64,000 nucleotides of DNA, taken from NCBI GenBank assembly GCA_034433795.1, contig DAOUAE010000029.1, positions 1 through 64,000 on the forward strand, written 5' to 3'. Shown here piece after piece: positions 15,626-24,368 of this stretch; position 1 is the first letter of the stretch, and each line of letters opens with the position of its first letter. The notes under the pieces were generated by a model that had not been told where the DNA came from, ran no database searches, and saw nothing but the letters and a program-made list of their open reading frames with translations. This DNA is from DAOUAE01 sp034433795 (lineage in GTDB: Bacteria; Chloroflexota; UBA6077; FW602-bin22; DAOUAE01). A program made the position numbers and the translations under genes.

Positions 15626-16663
15626 TCAAGCTGTCGGGTCAGCGCGCCGGAGCCCGCGGTCCTGATGACTGGGCTCAGCCGGCCCGGCGGTCGTCGTCAG
15701 CAGCGCCTGGAGATCGGCCAGCACCGCCTCGACCGTCAGAGCGGTCAGACAGCGTCGGTGGGGGCAGGCGGCCCGGAGCGTGGGGGTGCACGGAGCGCAG
15801 GGCTCAGCCCGCCAGAGGATGCGCACCGCCAGTCCACGGGGAGCCCAGCGCCAGGGAGCGGTCGGTCCGAAGAGGGCCAGCGTCGGGGCACCGACGGCCG
15901 CCGCCAGATGGGTGACGCCCGAGTCGTGGCCGATGAAGGCCCGGCACCGGGCTAGGAAGGCGCCGAGGACCAGGAGCGGCTGGTCCTGGAGGACCGGCAC
16001 CCCCAGGCCGGCTGCCTGCAGGGTGGCGAGAGGGGCCGTATCGGCCGGGCCGGCCACCAGCACGACGTTCCAGCCGGCGGCCAGCAGACGCTCGACCAGG
16101 ACGGCGAAGCGCTCGGCCGGCCAGTTCTTGAAGCGGCTGCCGCTCCCTGGGTGGACCGCGATCGTCTGCTCCGGGGAGAGACCCAGCCGCCGCCAGAGGG
16201 CGGTGGCCGCCACCCGTTCCTGGTCGGTCAGCGGGATCTGGGGCACCGGGTCCACCGCCGGGAGCCCCAGCGGGGCCAGGGTCGCCAGGAGATGGTCGGC
16301 GACGTGGAGAGGGGAGTCCTCCGGCGGCAGGGGATCGGCGGCGAGGAGATGCTCGACCCCCAGGGCGGTGAAGTATCGGATCGCCGGCTCAGGCGTCCGC
16401 AGCCAGACGATGGCCAGATCCGGCCGGGGATCGAGAGCGGGAGGCTGACGGCCAGCCGGATCGAAGAGCCCACCGAGCCAGTCGGCGTCGAGCGGCCAGA
16501 AAGCGTCGGCGTAGCCGCGCCCCAGGGTCAGAAGCCGGCCGGGGGCGCTGCCGATGAGGGTGATATGGGCCTGGGGGAAGGCCCGCCGCAGGGCGGCCAG
16601 GGCCGGTAGGGTGAGGATCAGATCGCCGAGAGCCCCACCGCGAACGACCACGATCCGCCGCAC
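15626..16663 (-). CDS. Glycosyltransferase family 9 (heptosyltransferase-like)
   Basis: A 345-residue GT-B enzyme. The N-terminal RGGALGDLILTLPALAALRR motif and the C-terminal PGSGSRFKNWPAERFAVL and FIGHDSGVTHLAAAVGAPT motifs are diagnostic of GT9 (ADP-heptose transferases WaaC/WaaF and relatives). In an organism without a clear LPS it may transfer heptose or another sugar to a surface glycan or lipid. It fits the HldE-like adenylyltransferase at 1800-2300, which could supply ADP-heptose. It is the last gene of a probable def-sucC-sucD-transporter-GT9 run. Confidence 0.85.
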   Translation of the reverse strand: MRRIVVVRGGALGDLILTLPALAALRRAFPQAHITLIGSAPGRLLTLGRGYADAFWPLDADWLGGLFDPAGRQPPALDPRPDLAIVWLRTPEPAIRYFTALGVEHLLAADPLPPEDSPLHVADHLLATLAPLGLPAVDPVPQIPLTDQERVAATALWRRLGLSPEQTIAVHPGSGSRFKNWPAERFAVLVERLLAAGWNVVLVAGPADTAPLATLQAAGLGVPVLQDQPLLVLGAFLARCRAFIGHDSGVTHLAAAVGAPTLALFGPTAPWRWAPRGLAVRILWRAEPCAPCTPTLRAACPHRRCLTALTVEAVLADLQALLTTTAGPAEPSHQDRGLRRADPTA

Positions 16664-16667
16664 CGTC

Positions 16668-17903
16668 CTACTCTCCCAGAACGCCCGGCGTCTGCCACAG
16701 CAGGTAGGCTGCGGCCAGCAGCCCCGCTCCGACTGCCCAGCCCAGAGCCCAGCGCGCCCCGGGCCAGGTGGTCCCGGCGGCTGCCAGCGCGCACCGGCGC
16801 CAGCCCAGACTGAGGGCCAGCGTCTCGCCGATCATCGCGCCGGCGGCCAGAGCCCACCAGAGCGGCAGCCCGATAACCACCAGTTCCAGGTCCTTGAGCA
16901 ACGGCACCGCCGTCACCGTCCAGACCAGCGCCCCCAGCAGTCCACCGAAGGCCAGGCTCGCCCCGAAAACCCCCAGAACCAGGGCTGCGGGCTGGCCGCC
17001 GGTCAGGGCCAGCATCCCCTCGGCCACCAGGGCCGGCCCGCCCACGCGTACCAGGCCGCCGACCAGAACGAAGAGGGCGGCCAGCCCGACCAGGAGCGCC
17101 CAGTCGTGAGGCTGGAGAAGCCGGCGGGGGTCGTGGCCGGCCAGGCCGGCCAGTCCCAGGACGCCGGCCAGGGCGACCACCGCCAGCGGCTGGCCGAGCA
17201 GCCGGTGCCCGAGAAGACCCGCCGCCAGCATCCCCCCGATCAGCAGGGTCCAGCGCTCAGTCGGCGTCAGTGGCGAGGACGCCTGGGCTCCCCCGCGCTC
17301 TCCCCGCCGCAGGGGGACGCCGGGCTCGCCCCGGGCGATCTTCTGTCCGGCTTGCTGCCAGAGGCTCACCCAGAGGGTCGACCAGGCGGCCAGGAGCAGG
17401 GCCAGGGGGCCCAGCGAGGCCAGAAAGCGCGGCGCATCGGCCTGGGCCGCAGCGCCGATCACGAGGTTGGCCGGCGACCCGGTCGGGGTGCTGAGTCCCC
17501 CGATCGCGACAGCCAGGGCGACCGGCCAGACGGGCAGCGCCCGGTCGCGGGCCAGGGCCGTCAGGATCGGCAGCAGGCGGATGGTTCCCACGGGCGCGGC
17601 CAGAAGGGCGCTGAGGGCCAGTCCGGCCAGAAAGCCGGCCCGGCCGGGCGCGGCTGCCCAGCGGTCGACCAGCCGGCGCCAGAGACCCGTGGCCTCGCCA
17701 GCGCGGACGGCGACGAGCAGACTGAAGAGCGTCAGCAGGACCGGCAGATTGAGGGCGTCGAGCGCCTCGGCGAGGGTGAGGAGGTGGCTGGCCACCACCA
17801 GCAGGGCCCCGGCCAGGAGCAGCCGCGCCGCCCGGTCGGGCCAGAGAAGCGCTCCGGCCAGGCTGGCGGTGTAGAGGGTCACAGCCAGCAGGACGTCGAT
17901 CAT
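16668..17903 (-). CDS. SLC13/ArsB-type ion transporter (anion permease)
   Basis: A 411-residue membrane protein with about 11 helices in two inverted halves. The first half has the helical-hairpin signature GGLSTPTGSPANLVIGAAAQ, comparable to the SPIGTPPN motif of DASS/ArsB/citrate transporters. The second-half counterpart is degenerate (SLAFGGLLGALVWT). A long Arg/Gly-rich cytoplasmic loop divides the halves. Next to succinyl-CoA ligase genes it may carry dicarboxylates, but that is inferred only from position. It is separated by four bases from the GT9 start. Confidence 0.7.
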   Translation of the reverse strand: MIDVLLAVTLYTASLAGALLWPDRAARLLLAGALLVVASHLLTLAEALDALNLPVLLTLFSLLVAVRAGEATGLWRRLVDRWAAAPGRAGFLAGLALSALLAAPVGTIRLLPILTALARDRALPVWPVALAVAIGGLSTPTGSPANLVIGAAAQADAPRFLASLGPLALLLAAWSTLWVSLWQQAGQKIARGEPGVPLRRGERGGAQASSPLTPTERWTLLIGGMLAAGLLGHRLLGQPLAVVALAGVLGLAGLAGHDPRRLLQPHDWALLVGLAALFVLVGGLVRVGGPALVAEGMLALTGGQPAALVLGVFGASLAFGGLLGALVWTVTAVPLLKDLELVVIGLPLWWALAAGAMIGETLALSLGWRRCALAAAGTTWPGARWALGWAVGAGLLAAAYLLWQTPGVLGE

Positions 17904-17933
17904 CGCCGCGGACCAGGCGTTCGCAGCGGGCCG

Positions 17934-18803
17934 TCAGCGGAGCACCATCGCCACCAGGTCCGCCACCTCGTCCGGCAGGCGGGCCACCCGCACGCCGGCC
18001 GCCTCCAGCGCGGCGATCTTGCTCTGGGCAGTCCCCACGCCGCCGGTGATGATCGCCCCGGCGTGCCCCATCCGGCGCCCTGGGGGCGCCGTCTGCCCGG
18101 CGATGAAGGCGACCACCGGCTTGGTCACCCGCTCGCGGATGACGGCTGCGGCCGCCTCCTCGTCGGTTCCGCCGATCTCGCCCACCAGCACGATGGCCTG
18201 CGTCTCCGGATCGTTCTGGAAGAGGTCGAGGATCTCGACGAACGAGGTGCCGATGATCGGGTCGCCGCCGATGCCGACGACGGTGGACTGGCCGATCCCG
18301 CGGCTGCTGAGGGCGTAGACGATCTCGTAGGTCAGCGTGCCGCTTCGTGAGACCACGCCGACCGGTCCCGGCCGGTGGATGTGGCCGGGCATGATCCCAA
18401 CCTTGGCCTGGCCGGGGGTGATGAGCCCCGGGCAGTTGGGACCGATCAGCCGCACGCCCCGCTGGCGGACGTAGTGGTAGACCGTGACCATGTCCAGGAC
18501 CGGGATCCCCTCGGTGATGCAGACGATGAGGGGAATCTGGCTGTCGGCGGCCTCGATAATGGCGTCCGGGGCGGCCGGGGCCGGAACGTAGATAATCGAG
18601 GCGTTGGCGCCGGTGGCGGCCACGGCCTCGGCCACCGAGTTGAACACCGGGACCCCGTCCACCTGGGCGCCGCCACGACCCGGCGTCACCCCGGCCACGA
18701 TGGTGGTCCCGTACTCCCGCATCTGATGGGTGTGAAACTGTCCTTCCCGACCGGTGATTCCCTGGACGAGGAGACGGGTAGAGCGGTCGACCAGAATGCC
18801 CAT
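17934..18803 (-). CDS. sucD: Succinyl-CoA ligase [ADP-forming] subunit alpha
   Basis: A 289-residue alpha subunit. The CoA-binding Rossmann start LLVQGITGREGQFHTHQM, the GPNCPGLITPGQ strand and the phospho-histidine site MGHAGAII (His near residue 246) are all present. It makes succinate and ATP from succinyl-CoA in the TCA cycle. The ATG directly abuts the sucC stop, so the subunits are produced in equal amounts. Confidence 0.96.
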   Translation of the reverse strand: MGILVDRSTRLLVQGITGREGQFHTHQMREYGTTIVAGVTPGRGGAQVDGVPVFNSVAEAVAATGANASIIYVPAPAAPDAIIEAADSQIPLIVCITEGIPVLDMVTVYHYVRQRGVRLIGPNCPGLITPGQAKVGIMPGHIHRPGPVGVVSRSGTLTYEIVYALSSRGIGQSTVVGIGGDPIIGTSFVEILDLFQNDPETQAIVLVGEIGGTDEEAAAAVIRERVTKPVVAFIAGQTAPPGRRMGHAGAIITGGVGTAQSKIAALEAAGVRVARLPDEVADLVAMVLR

Positions 18804-19961
18804 TTATGGCCTCCGGGGAGCGGTGGCCGCGGCCTGCAGTTCCACGACCTTCTGGGCGGCCTCCCGCAGGGTGGCGCACCAGACGACGTTCGCCTGGGCC
18901 AGAATCCGGCGGCCCTCTTCCTCGTTGGTCCCGACCAGTCGGACGACCAGCGGCACCGGGGACCCGCCCCTCTCCTGCAGGACGGTCACGATTCCACGGG
19001 CCACCTCGTCGCAGCGGGTGATCCCGCCGAAGATGTTCACCAGAACGGCCTTGACCTGGGGGTCGCTGAAGAGAAGGCGCAGGGCGGCGGCGACCCGCTC
19101 GGCCCGGGCGCCGCCGCCGATGTCCAGGAAGTTGGCCGGTGCCCCGCCGTAGAGTTTCACGATGTCCATCGTGGCCATAGCCAGGCCGGCCCCGTTGACC
19201 ACGCAGCCGATCGTCCCGTCGAGTTTGATGTAACTCAGGCCGGCCTCACGGGCCTGCCGCTCCAGCGGGTTCTCGGCTTCAAGATCGCGCAGGGCCTCGA
19301 GATCGGGATGGCGGAAGAGGGCGTTGTCGTCCAGCACGATCTTGGCGTCCACCGCCACCAGCGCGCCGGCCGGAGTCAGGGCCAGCGGGTTGATCTCGAC
19401 CAGGGTGGCGTCGCAGTCGCGGGCCGTGCGCCAGAGAGCCTGGCCGATGGCCGTGAAGTCGCGCCAGAGGGTGGTCGGCAGGCCGATCTGGGCGGCCAGC
19501 CGGCGGACCTGGTAGTCGCGCAGCCCCAGAAAGGGATCCGGTGTCACGCGGGCGATCTTCTCCGGGGCGGTGCGGGCCACCTCCTCGATGTCCATCCCCC
19601 CGGCGGCCGAGGCCATCAGCGTCAGCCCCCGGGCCGCCCGGTCCAGCACCAGTCCCAGATAGAGTTCCTGCTGGATCTCCACCGCCGGGGCCACCAGCAC
19701 CTTGCGCACCGCCTCGCCGCGGATGGTCAGACTCAGGATCTGGCGGGCGTACTCCTCAGCCTCGGCCGGGGTGTGAGCCAGCCGGACTCCGCCGGCCTTG
19801 CCCCGGCCGCCGACCAGGACCTGGGCCTTGATCACCACCGGGAAGCCCAGCCGTTCGGCGGCCTCCCGGGCCGCGACCGGGGACCGGACGACCTCGCCGG
19901 TTGAGACCGGCACCCCGTAGCGGGCCAGAATCTCCTTCGCCTGATACTCGTGCAGGTTCAC
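18804..19961 (-). CDS. sucC: Succinyl-CoA ligase [ADP-forming] subunit beta
   Basis: A 385-residue ATP-grasp subunit beginning MNLHEYQAKEILARYGVPVS, with VVIKAQVLVGGRGKAGGVRL (nucleotide binding) and the C-terminal VNIFGGITRCDEVARGI ligase domain. It provides the ATP site of the heterodimer with SucD. It lies 44 bases downstream of peptide deformylase on the same strand and probably shares its promoter. Confidence 0.96.
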   Translation of the reverse strand: MNLHEYQAKEILARYGVPVSTGEVVRSPVAAREAAERLGFPVVIKAQVLVGGRGKAGGVRLAHTPAEAEEYARQILSLTIRGEAVRKVLVAPAVEIQQELYLGLVLDRAARGLTLMASAAGGMDIEEVARTAPEKIARVTPDPFLGLRDYQVRRLAAQIGLPTTLWRDFTAIGQALWRTARDCDATLVEINPLALTPAGALVAVDAKIVLDDNALFRHPDLEALRDLEAENPLERQAREAGLSYIKLDGTIGCVVNGAGLAMATMDIVKLYGGAPANFLDIGGGARAERVAAALRLLFSDPQVKAVLVNIFGGITRCDEVARGIVTVLQERGGSPVPLVVRLVGTNEEEGRRILAQANVVWCATLREAAQKVVELQAAATAPRRP

Positions 19962-20005
19962 GGACTTCCTCCCCGCCAGCAGCCATGGGCCGCCCCGTGG
20001 ACGGG

Positions 20006-20548
20006 TTACCGGTCCACACCGGCGACCAGGGGCCGTCGGCCAGCCCGCTCACCCTGGACCGGCCGCAGTTCGTCCAGGCTCTTGAGGTGGTCGATGAAGA
20101 GGATGCCGTTCAGGTGGTCGATCTCGTGCTGGAGGGCCTGGGCCAGCAGACGGTCGCCTTTGAGGCGCACCTCCCGCCACTGGCGGTCGCGCCCCTTCAC
20201 CACCACGCTGTAGGCGCGGCGGACGTTGGCAACGTAGCCGGGGATCGAGAGGCACCCCTCCTCAGGCTCCCACTCGCCACTCATCTTCACGATCTCGGGG
20301 TTGATGAGGACGATCGTCTGCCCGGCCCGCGGGTCGTCGTAGTCCTCGGGCAGCTCGACCACGATGATGCGAAGCGGCACCCCCACCTGCGGGGCCGCCA
20401 GACCGACGCCGTGGGCGTCGTGCATCGTGTCAATCATATCGTCGATCAACCGCTGGATCTGGGGATCCAGCGCGGTCACCCGCCTGGCTTTCTGCCGGAG
20501 GATCGCCCCCTCGGGCGTCCCCAGTTTGACAATGGGACGGACAGCCAC
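20006..20548 (-). CDS. def: Peptide deformylase
   Basis: A 180-residue metallohydrolase removing the N-terminal formyl group from nascent proteins. All three family motifs are present: GVGLAAPQVG (residues about 47-56), EEGCLSIPG (metal-ligand Cys) and QHEIDHLNG (HExxH metal site). The GTG at 20548 follows a weak GGTGGTGGT ribosome site. A promoter is seen about 75 bases upstream. Confidence 0.95.
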   Translation of the reverse strand: MAVRPIVKLGTPEGAILRQKARRVTALDPQIQRLIDDMIDTMHDAHGVGLAAPQVGVPLRIIVVELPEDYDDPRAGQTIVLINPEIVKMSGEWEPEEGCLSIPGYVANVRRAYSVVVKGRDRQWREVRLKGDRLLAQALQHEIDHLNGILFIDHLKSLDELRPVQGERAGRRPLVAGVDR

Positions 20549-20629
20549 GGGTTACACCACCACCTTGAATATGCCAGCCAAGAGGCCAGCGCACGCGACA
20601 GGTGCAGACGCCATCTGCGTCCCGGTCAG

Positions 20630-20659
20630 ATTTTACACGAAAGCCCGAGCGGCGCACAA
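20630..20659 (-). promoter_or_regulatory. Promoter for def-sucC-sucD
   Basis: TTGTGC (20659-20654) and TAAAAT (20635-20630) are spaced 18 bases apart on the minus strand, with a start expected near 20623. Confidence 0.55.
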
Positions 20660-20680
20660 CGCCGCGCGCTCCGGTGGTGC

Positions 20681-20944
20681 TCAGAACTCCGGTTTCTTGT
20701 GCCACTCCTGCTTGTCGATCTGGGCCTTGCTGTAGTTCAGGATGATCTCCTGGTCGCGGATGACCTGGATCGCGCTGAAGGGGATATAGAGCGGGCCACC
20801 CAGCCCGTACTGGTCGCGGTCAACCTCGAAGTAACTGCGACTGATGTCGGGGCCTTCGAAGACCTGGCGAACGACCCCGATGATGTCCTGGTCGTAACTG
20901 CGCACACGCATCCCCGGACGCACCCGCGCCATCGCCTGGACCAT
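20681..20944 (-). CDS. PRC-barrel-like small protein
   Basis: An 87-residue protein with a compact beta pattern (GMRVRSYDQDIIGVVRQVFE ... YFEVDRDQYGLGGPLYIPFS) typical of PRC-barrel or DUF2171-like domains. These form small beta barrels in RNA-processing and stress-related proteins. The start is set by GAGGAGAGGTGA. It lies three bases after the AtpI-like gene and is likely co-transcribed with it. Function unknown. Confidence 0.65.
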   Translation of the reverse strand: MVQAMARVRPGMRVRSYDQDIIGVVRQVFEGPDISRSYFEVDRDQYGLGGPLYIPFSAIQVIRDQEIILNYSKAQIDKQEWHKKPEF

Positions 20945-20947
20945 GGC

Positions 20948-21244
20948 TCACCTCTCCTCGGACCCGTCAGGCTCGCTCTCCGCGCGGCCGCCGGCGGGCG
21001 GCTCCCGGTGTTCCACCGCCCGTGTCACCGTGGCCACCAGCCGGTAGACCCCATAGACACCGGCCCCCAGGCCCAGGAGAAGTCCTCCCAGGCTCAGCCA
21101 GGGGGCCGTCCCCAGCCGTCCGTCCAGGTACAAGCCGCCCAGCAGCCCCAGGACGGTCGGGATGGCGATGAGAAACCCCATCTCCAGGAGTTGCCACAGG
21201 GCGGCCGCCAGCGTCGGTGGCGTTCCGGGCGTCGGTCGCCGCAT
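20948..21244 (-). CDS. AtpI/AtpZ-like small membrane protein
   Basis: A 98-residue protein with two membrane helices separated by YLDGRLGTAPW, the layout seen in AtpZ/AtpI assembly factors of F-type ATP synthase (GLLGGLYLDGRLGTAPWLSL). The ATG at 21244 follows GGAGGAG; the longer frame lacks support. No ATP synthase genes are nearby, so assignment rests on the motif alone. Confidence 0.6.
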   Translation of the reverse strand: MRRPTPGTPPTLAAALWQLLEMGFLIAIPTVLGLLGGLYLDGRLGTAPWLSLGGLLLGLGAGVYGVYRLVATVTRAVEHREPPAGGRAESEPDGSEER

Positions 21245-21286
21245 CGTCTCCTCCGGCCGGGTCGACTCCTGGCCCGCAATCTCTGT

Positions 21287-21323
21287 GCCGCTCCCGACGA
21301 CGGCCCCACCGCCGGGGAGCGGC
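21287..21323 (-). other. Hairpin between OsmC and AtpI-like genes
   Basis: GCCGCTCCC and GGGAGCGGC (9 bp, 19-base loop) lie in the 93-base gap after the OsmC stop. No U-run follows, so termination is uncertain. Confidence 0.35.
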
Positions 21324-21337
21324 CGACCGAACACCGC

Positions 21338-21778
21338 TCAGACCAGCGTGGCGCTCAGCTCGATGGCCACGTTCCCGCGCAGGGCGTTGGAGACCGGGCA
21401 GCGCTGCTCGGCCTGGCGGGCCAGGTCGGCAAAGCGGCTGGCCTCCAGCCCCGGCACCCGTCCCTGCACCTGGAGACGCATCGTGGTGATGCGCAAAGCG
21501 CCCTCGACCCGGTCGAGGACGCAGACCGCCTCGACCTCCAGACGCTCAGGTGGCGTCCCGTTCTGCGCCAGGGCGTGCGAGAAGGCCATAGCGTAGCAGA
21601 TCGCGTGAGCCGCCGCGATCAGCTCCTCCGGGCTGGTCTGGCCATCCGGGGTCTCGGTCCGGGCCCGGAAGGTCACCGTCTGCTCGGGGATGGCGCCGCT
21701 GCCCACCCGGACGCGGCCGTGGCCTTTGAGAAGATCGCCCTCCCAGACAACGCTGGCGCGGCGTTCGGCGACTGGCAT
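21338..21778 (-). CDS. osmC: OsmC/Ohr family peroxiredoxin
   Basis: A 146-residue thiol peroxidase. The two redox cysteines are visible in SPEELIAAAHAICYAMAFSH and QRCPVSNAL, and the N-terminal strand VVWEGDLLKGHGRV is typical of OsmC. It reduces organic hydroperoxides in the cytoplasm. The start at 21778 is set by GAGGAGGGCGAG. Its promoter lies back-to-back with that of folC. Confidence 0.9.
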   Translation of the reverse strand: MPVAERRASVVWEGDLLKGHGRVRVGSGAIPEQTVTFRARTETPDGQTSPEELIAAAHAICYAMAFSHALAQNGTPPERLEVEAVCVLDRVEGALRITTMRLQVQGRVPGLEASRFADLARQAEQRCPVSNALRGNVAIELSATLV

Positions 21779-21809
21779 CTCGCCCTCCTCAGTCTGCGTA
21801 TTCGGGCCC

Positions 21810-21839
21810 ATTATACCGGCTGGGCCGCCGCCTTGACAG
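21810..21839 (-). promoter_or_regulatory. osmC promoter
   Basis: CTGTCA (21839-21834) and TATAAT (21815-21810) are 18 bases apart on the minus strand. The -35 overlaps the -35 of the divergent folC promoter. Confidence 0.6.
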
Positions 21840-21862
21840 GCCTCCCGGCGCCTCTCTATGCT
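21833..21862 (+). promoter_or_regulatory. folC promoter overlapping the beginning of the gene
   Basis: TTGACA (21833-21838) and TATGCT (21857-21862) have an 18-base spacer. The start near 21869 leaves only about four bases before the ATG at 21873, and the upstream ATG at 21858 lies within the -10, so folC mRNA is practically leaderless. Confidence 0.7.
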
Positions 21863-21872
21863 TAGAGCCGCG

Positions 21873-23216
21873 ATGGACTACCGCGAGGCGCTGACCTACC
21901 TCTACAGTTTCGCCGACTACGAGCGGCTGACCCGCATGCCCTACGGGCCGGCCGCGATGAACCTGCCTCGGACCGAACGTCTGCTCGCCCGCCTTGGCGA
22001 TCCCCACCGGGCCTATCCCATCATTCATATCGCCGGCACCAAGGGCAAGGGCTCGACTGCGGCTCTGGTGGCGGCGGCTCTCCAGGCGGCCGGCTACCGG
22101 GTCGGCCTCTACACCCAGCCGCATCTCCACACCTACCGCGAGCGGATCCGGATCAACGGCTGCCTCATCTCCCCGACAGAGCTGGCCGACCTGGTGGCGG
22201 CGGTCCGGCCGCACGTGGAGGCCGTCCACCAGACGGCGCCGGACCTGGGGCGGCTCACCACCTACGAGATCGGTACGGCCCTCGCTCTCTGGCACTTCGC
22301 CCGCCAGAGGGTGGACATCGCGGTCCTCGAGGTCGGTCTGGGCGGGCGGCTCGACGCCACCAACGTGGTCACCCCGACCGTCGCCGCCATCACTCTCATC
22401 GGCTACGACCACACCCAGGTGCTGGGGAACACCCTGGCGGCCATCGCCGGCGAGAAGGCCGGGATCATCAAGCCGGGGGGCGTCGTGGTCTCGGCTCCCC
22501 AGCCGGCCGAGGCCCTGGCGGTCATCGCGGCGCGCTGTCGGGAGCGCCGCGCCCGGCTGGTGCTGGTCGGCTATGATACACCTCTGGCCGAGGTCCTGGA
22601 TGGCGGGCAGGTGCCCGGTCGCCCCTACCAGGTGGTCCGTCTGCCGGGGCTGGGCCAGCAGCCGTTTCCGCTGCCGCTGCTGGGCGCCCACCAGGCGGTC
22701 AACGCCGCCGTGGCCAGCGCTATTCTGGCCGAGTGCCACGCCGCCGGGATCCCGGTTCCCCCCTCGGCGATTCGGGCCGGTTTCGCCCGGGTGGCGTGGC
22801 CGGCCCGTTTGGAGATCCTGGCCGAGCGGCCGCTGGTCGTGGCCGACGGCGCCCACAACCTCGAGTCGGCCCGCGCGCTGGCCAGGGCGCTGACCGACTG
22901 CTGCCGTTACCGTCGTCTGTTCCTCGTCCTGGCGATCCTGGCCGATAAGGATATCCCGGCCATCGCCCGGGCGCTGGTCCCGCTGGCTGAGCAGACCATC
23001 GTGACCCGGACCGCCCATCCGCGGGCGGCCGCGCCGGAGACCATTCTGGCGGCCCTCCCCGTGGGGGCCCGGGCCGCCACCGCCCCGTCGGTGGCGGAGG
23101 CCCTGGAGGTGGCCCGGGCGCAGGCCGGGCCCGACGACCTCATCTGCGTCACCGGCTCGCTTTCGGCGGCGGCCGAGGCCCGGACGGCATTGGGACGGGC
23201 CGTCGAAAGCGACTGA
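21873..23216 (+). CDS. folC: Bifunctional folylpolyglutamate synthase / dihydrofolate synthase
   Basis: A 447-residue Mur-ligase-type enzyme (452 if begun at the ATG at 21858). The ATP loop IHIAGTKGKGSTAALVAAAL, the LLGAHQAVNAAVA region and the C-terminal VVADGAHNLESARAL motif define FolC. It adds glutamate to dihydropteroate and to tetrahydrofolates. The later ATG is preferred because the promoter's -10 covers the first one. It is followed by BON and phosphoesterase genes on the same strand. Confidence 0.93.
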   Translation: MDYREALTYLYSFADYERLTRMPYGPAAMNLPRTERLLARLGDPHRAYPIIHIAGTKGKGSTAALVAAALQAAGYRVGLYTQPHLHTYRERIRINGCLISPTELADLVAAVRPHVEAVHQTAPDLGRLTTYEIGTALALWHFARQRVDIAVLEVGLGGRLDATNVVTPTVAAITLIGYDHTQVLGNTLAAIAGEKAGIIKPGGVVVSAPQPAEALAVIAARCRERRARLVLVGYDTPLAEVLDGGQVPGRPYQVVRLPGLGQQPFPLPLLGAHQAVNAAVASAILAECHAAGIPVPPSAIRAGFARVAWPARLEILAERPLVVADGAHNLESARALARALTDCCRYRRLFLVLAILADKDIPAIARALVPLAEQTIVTRTAHPRAAAPETILAALPVGARAATAPSVAEALEVARAQAGPDDLICVTGSLSAAAEARTALGRAVESD

Positions 23217-23256
23217 CCGTGGTCCGCGTCTTGCCCGAGGCTCCCGGGGACAGGCG

Positions 23257-23538
23257 ATGGCGACGGTCACCGATGCCGAGATCGCGGCCCGGGTCAAGAA
23301 CGCTCTGGCGACAGACCCCCGGCTCGCCCACCTGGATATCGAGGTGCGCAGCCAGGACGGCTTTGTCGTCCTGGAGGGGCAGGTAGACACCTTTGAGGAC
23401 CGCGAGCGGGCCGGCGAGATCGCGCGGGCGGTGCCGGGAGTGCGGGGGGTGCGGAACTTCCTGGTGCTCACCCCCCTTCGTCGGGGCGAGCGTGAACCGG
23501 AGGTGATCTGGGTTCCGCGGTGGAGGCGCCCGCGATGA
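23257..23538 (+). CDS. BON domain protein
   Basis: A 93-residue protein consisting of one BON domain (VTDAEIAARVKNALATDPRL ... VVLEGQVDTFEDRERAGEIA) followed by a basic tail ending RWRRPR. BON domains bind membranes or partner proteins, as in OsmY. No signal peptide is seen, so here it is probably cytoplasmic. Its stop overlaps the next gene by four bases. Confidence 0.8.
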   Translation: MATVTDAEIAARVKNALATDPRLAHLDIEVRSQDGFVVLEGQVDTFEDRERAGEIARAVPGVRGVRNFLVLTPLRRGEREPEVIWVPRWRRPR

Positions 23539-24263
23539 TCCGGGTGGCGGCGGTGGCGGACCTCCACTGCCACGGCGACTGCGCGGGTCTCTACCGCCAG
23601 TGGTACGCCGACCTCCACGAGGTGGCCGACCTCCTGCTCATCGCCGGCGATCTCACCGGCTACGGTACGCTGGAAGAGGCGCGGGCCTTCGCCGCCGAGT
23701 TCCGGGGGATCAGGATCCCGATGTTCGCCGTCCTGGGCAACCACGACTGGCACTCCGGCCTGCAGACCGAGATCAGTAAGGTGCTGACAGATGCTGGCAT
23801 CCAGGTCCTCGATGGGCAGACCGTCCGTCTGACCATTCGCGGCCAGAGCGTGGGCGTTGTCGGCACCAAGGGCTTTGGGGGCGGATTCGCCAACCACCGG
23901 CTGGCCCCTTTCGGTGAGCCGGCGATCAAGACCTGGGTCGAGGAATCACAGCGCGAGGCCGACAAGATCGACCAGGGACTGCGGGCGCTCGACACCGATT
24001 TCCGGCTGGTGATTCTGCACTACGCGCCGGTCGTCCAGACCATCCAGGGCGAGAGTCCGGAGGTCTACCCGTTCCTGGGCTGCTCGCGCCTGGCCGAGCC
24101 CATCGACCGCTGGGGGGCCGAGCTGGTGGTCCACGGCCACGCTCACCGTGGTCAGGAGCACGGCCAGACCGCCACCGGCATTCCGGTGCGGAACGTCGCT
24201 GTCCACGTGATCCAGCGCTACTACGCCCTCTACGAACTGCGTCCGCTGGCCGCGGAACGGTGA
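23535..24263 (+). CDS. Metallophosphoesterase (calcineurin-like)
   Basis: A 242-residue phosphoesterase. The five-block metal site is visible: ADLHCHGDC, LLIAGDLTGYG, VLGNHDWHSG, ILHYAP and VVHGHAHRGQE. The target may be a phosphodiester metabolite or protein; it cannot be resolved here. ATG at 23535 overlaps the BON stop (ATGA), showing translational coupling. An alternative GTG lies at 23520. Confidence 0.88.
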   Translation: MIRVAAVADLHCHGDCAGLYRQWYADLHEVADLLLIAGDLTGYGTLEEARAFAAEFRGIRIPMFAVLGNHDWHSGLQTEISKVLTDAGIQVLDGQTVRLTIRGQSVGVVGTKGFGGGFANHRLAPFGEPAIKTWVEESQREADKIDQGLRALDTDFRLVILHYAPVVQTIQGESPEVYPFLGCSRLAEPIDRWGAELVVHGHAHRGQEHGQTATGIPVRNVAVHVIQRYYALYELRPLAAER

Positions 24264-24368
24264 GGCTGGTGCGACCAGCGGGGCGTCCGGCTGATGGCAC
24301 GGAATGTGCAGCGTTGGGCGGGTGAGGCCCGGCAGCGGGCCGGAGGCTGAAGCCGGAGGAGTGTCGCG

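Noticed and set aside
16554..18350. 598-codon plus-strand open frame opposite GT9, the transporter and sucD
   Set aside because: Gln/Gly/Arg/Pro-rich shadow of well-supported minus-strand genes.
24264..24368. CIRCE/HrcA operator before hsp20
   Set aside because: Only short GC hairpins are present; no TTAGCACTC-type repeat.
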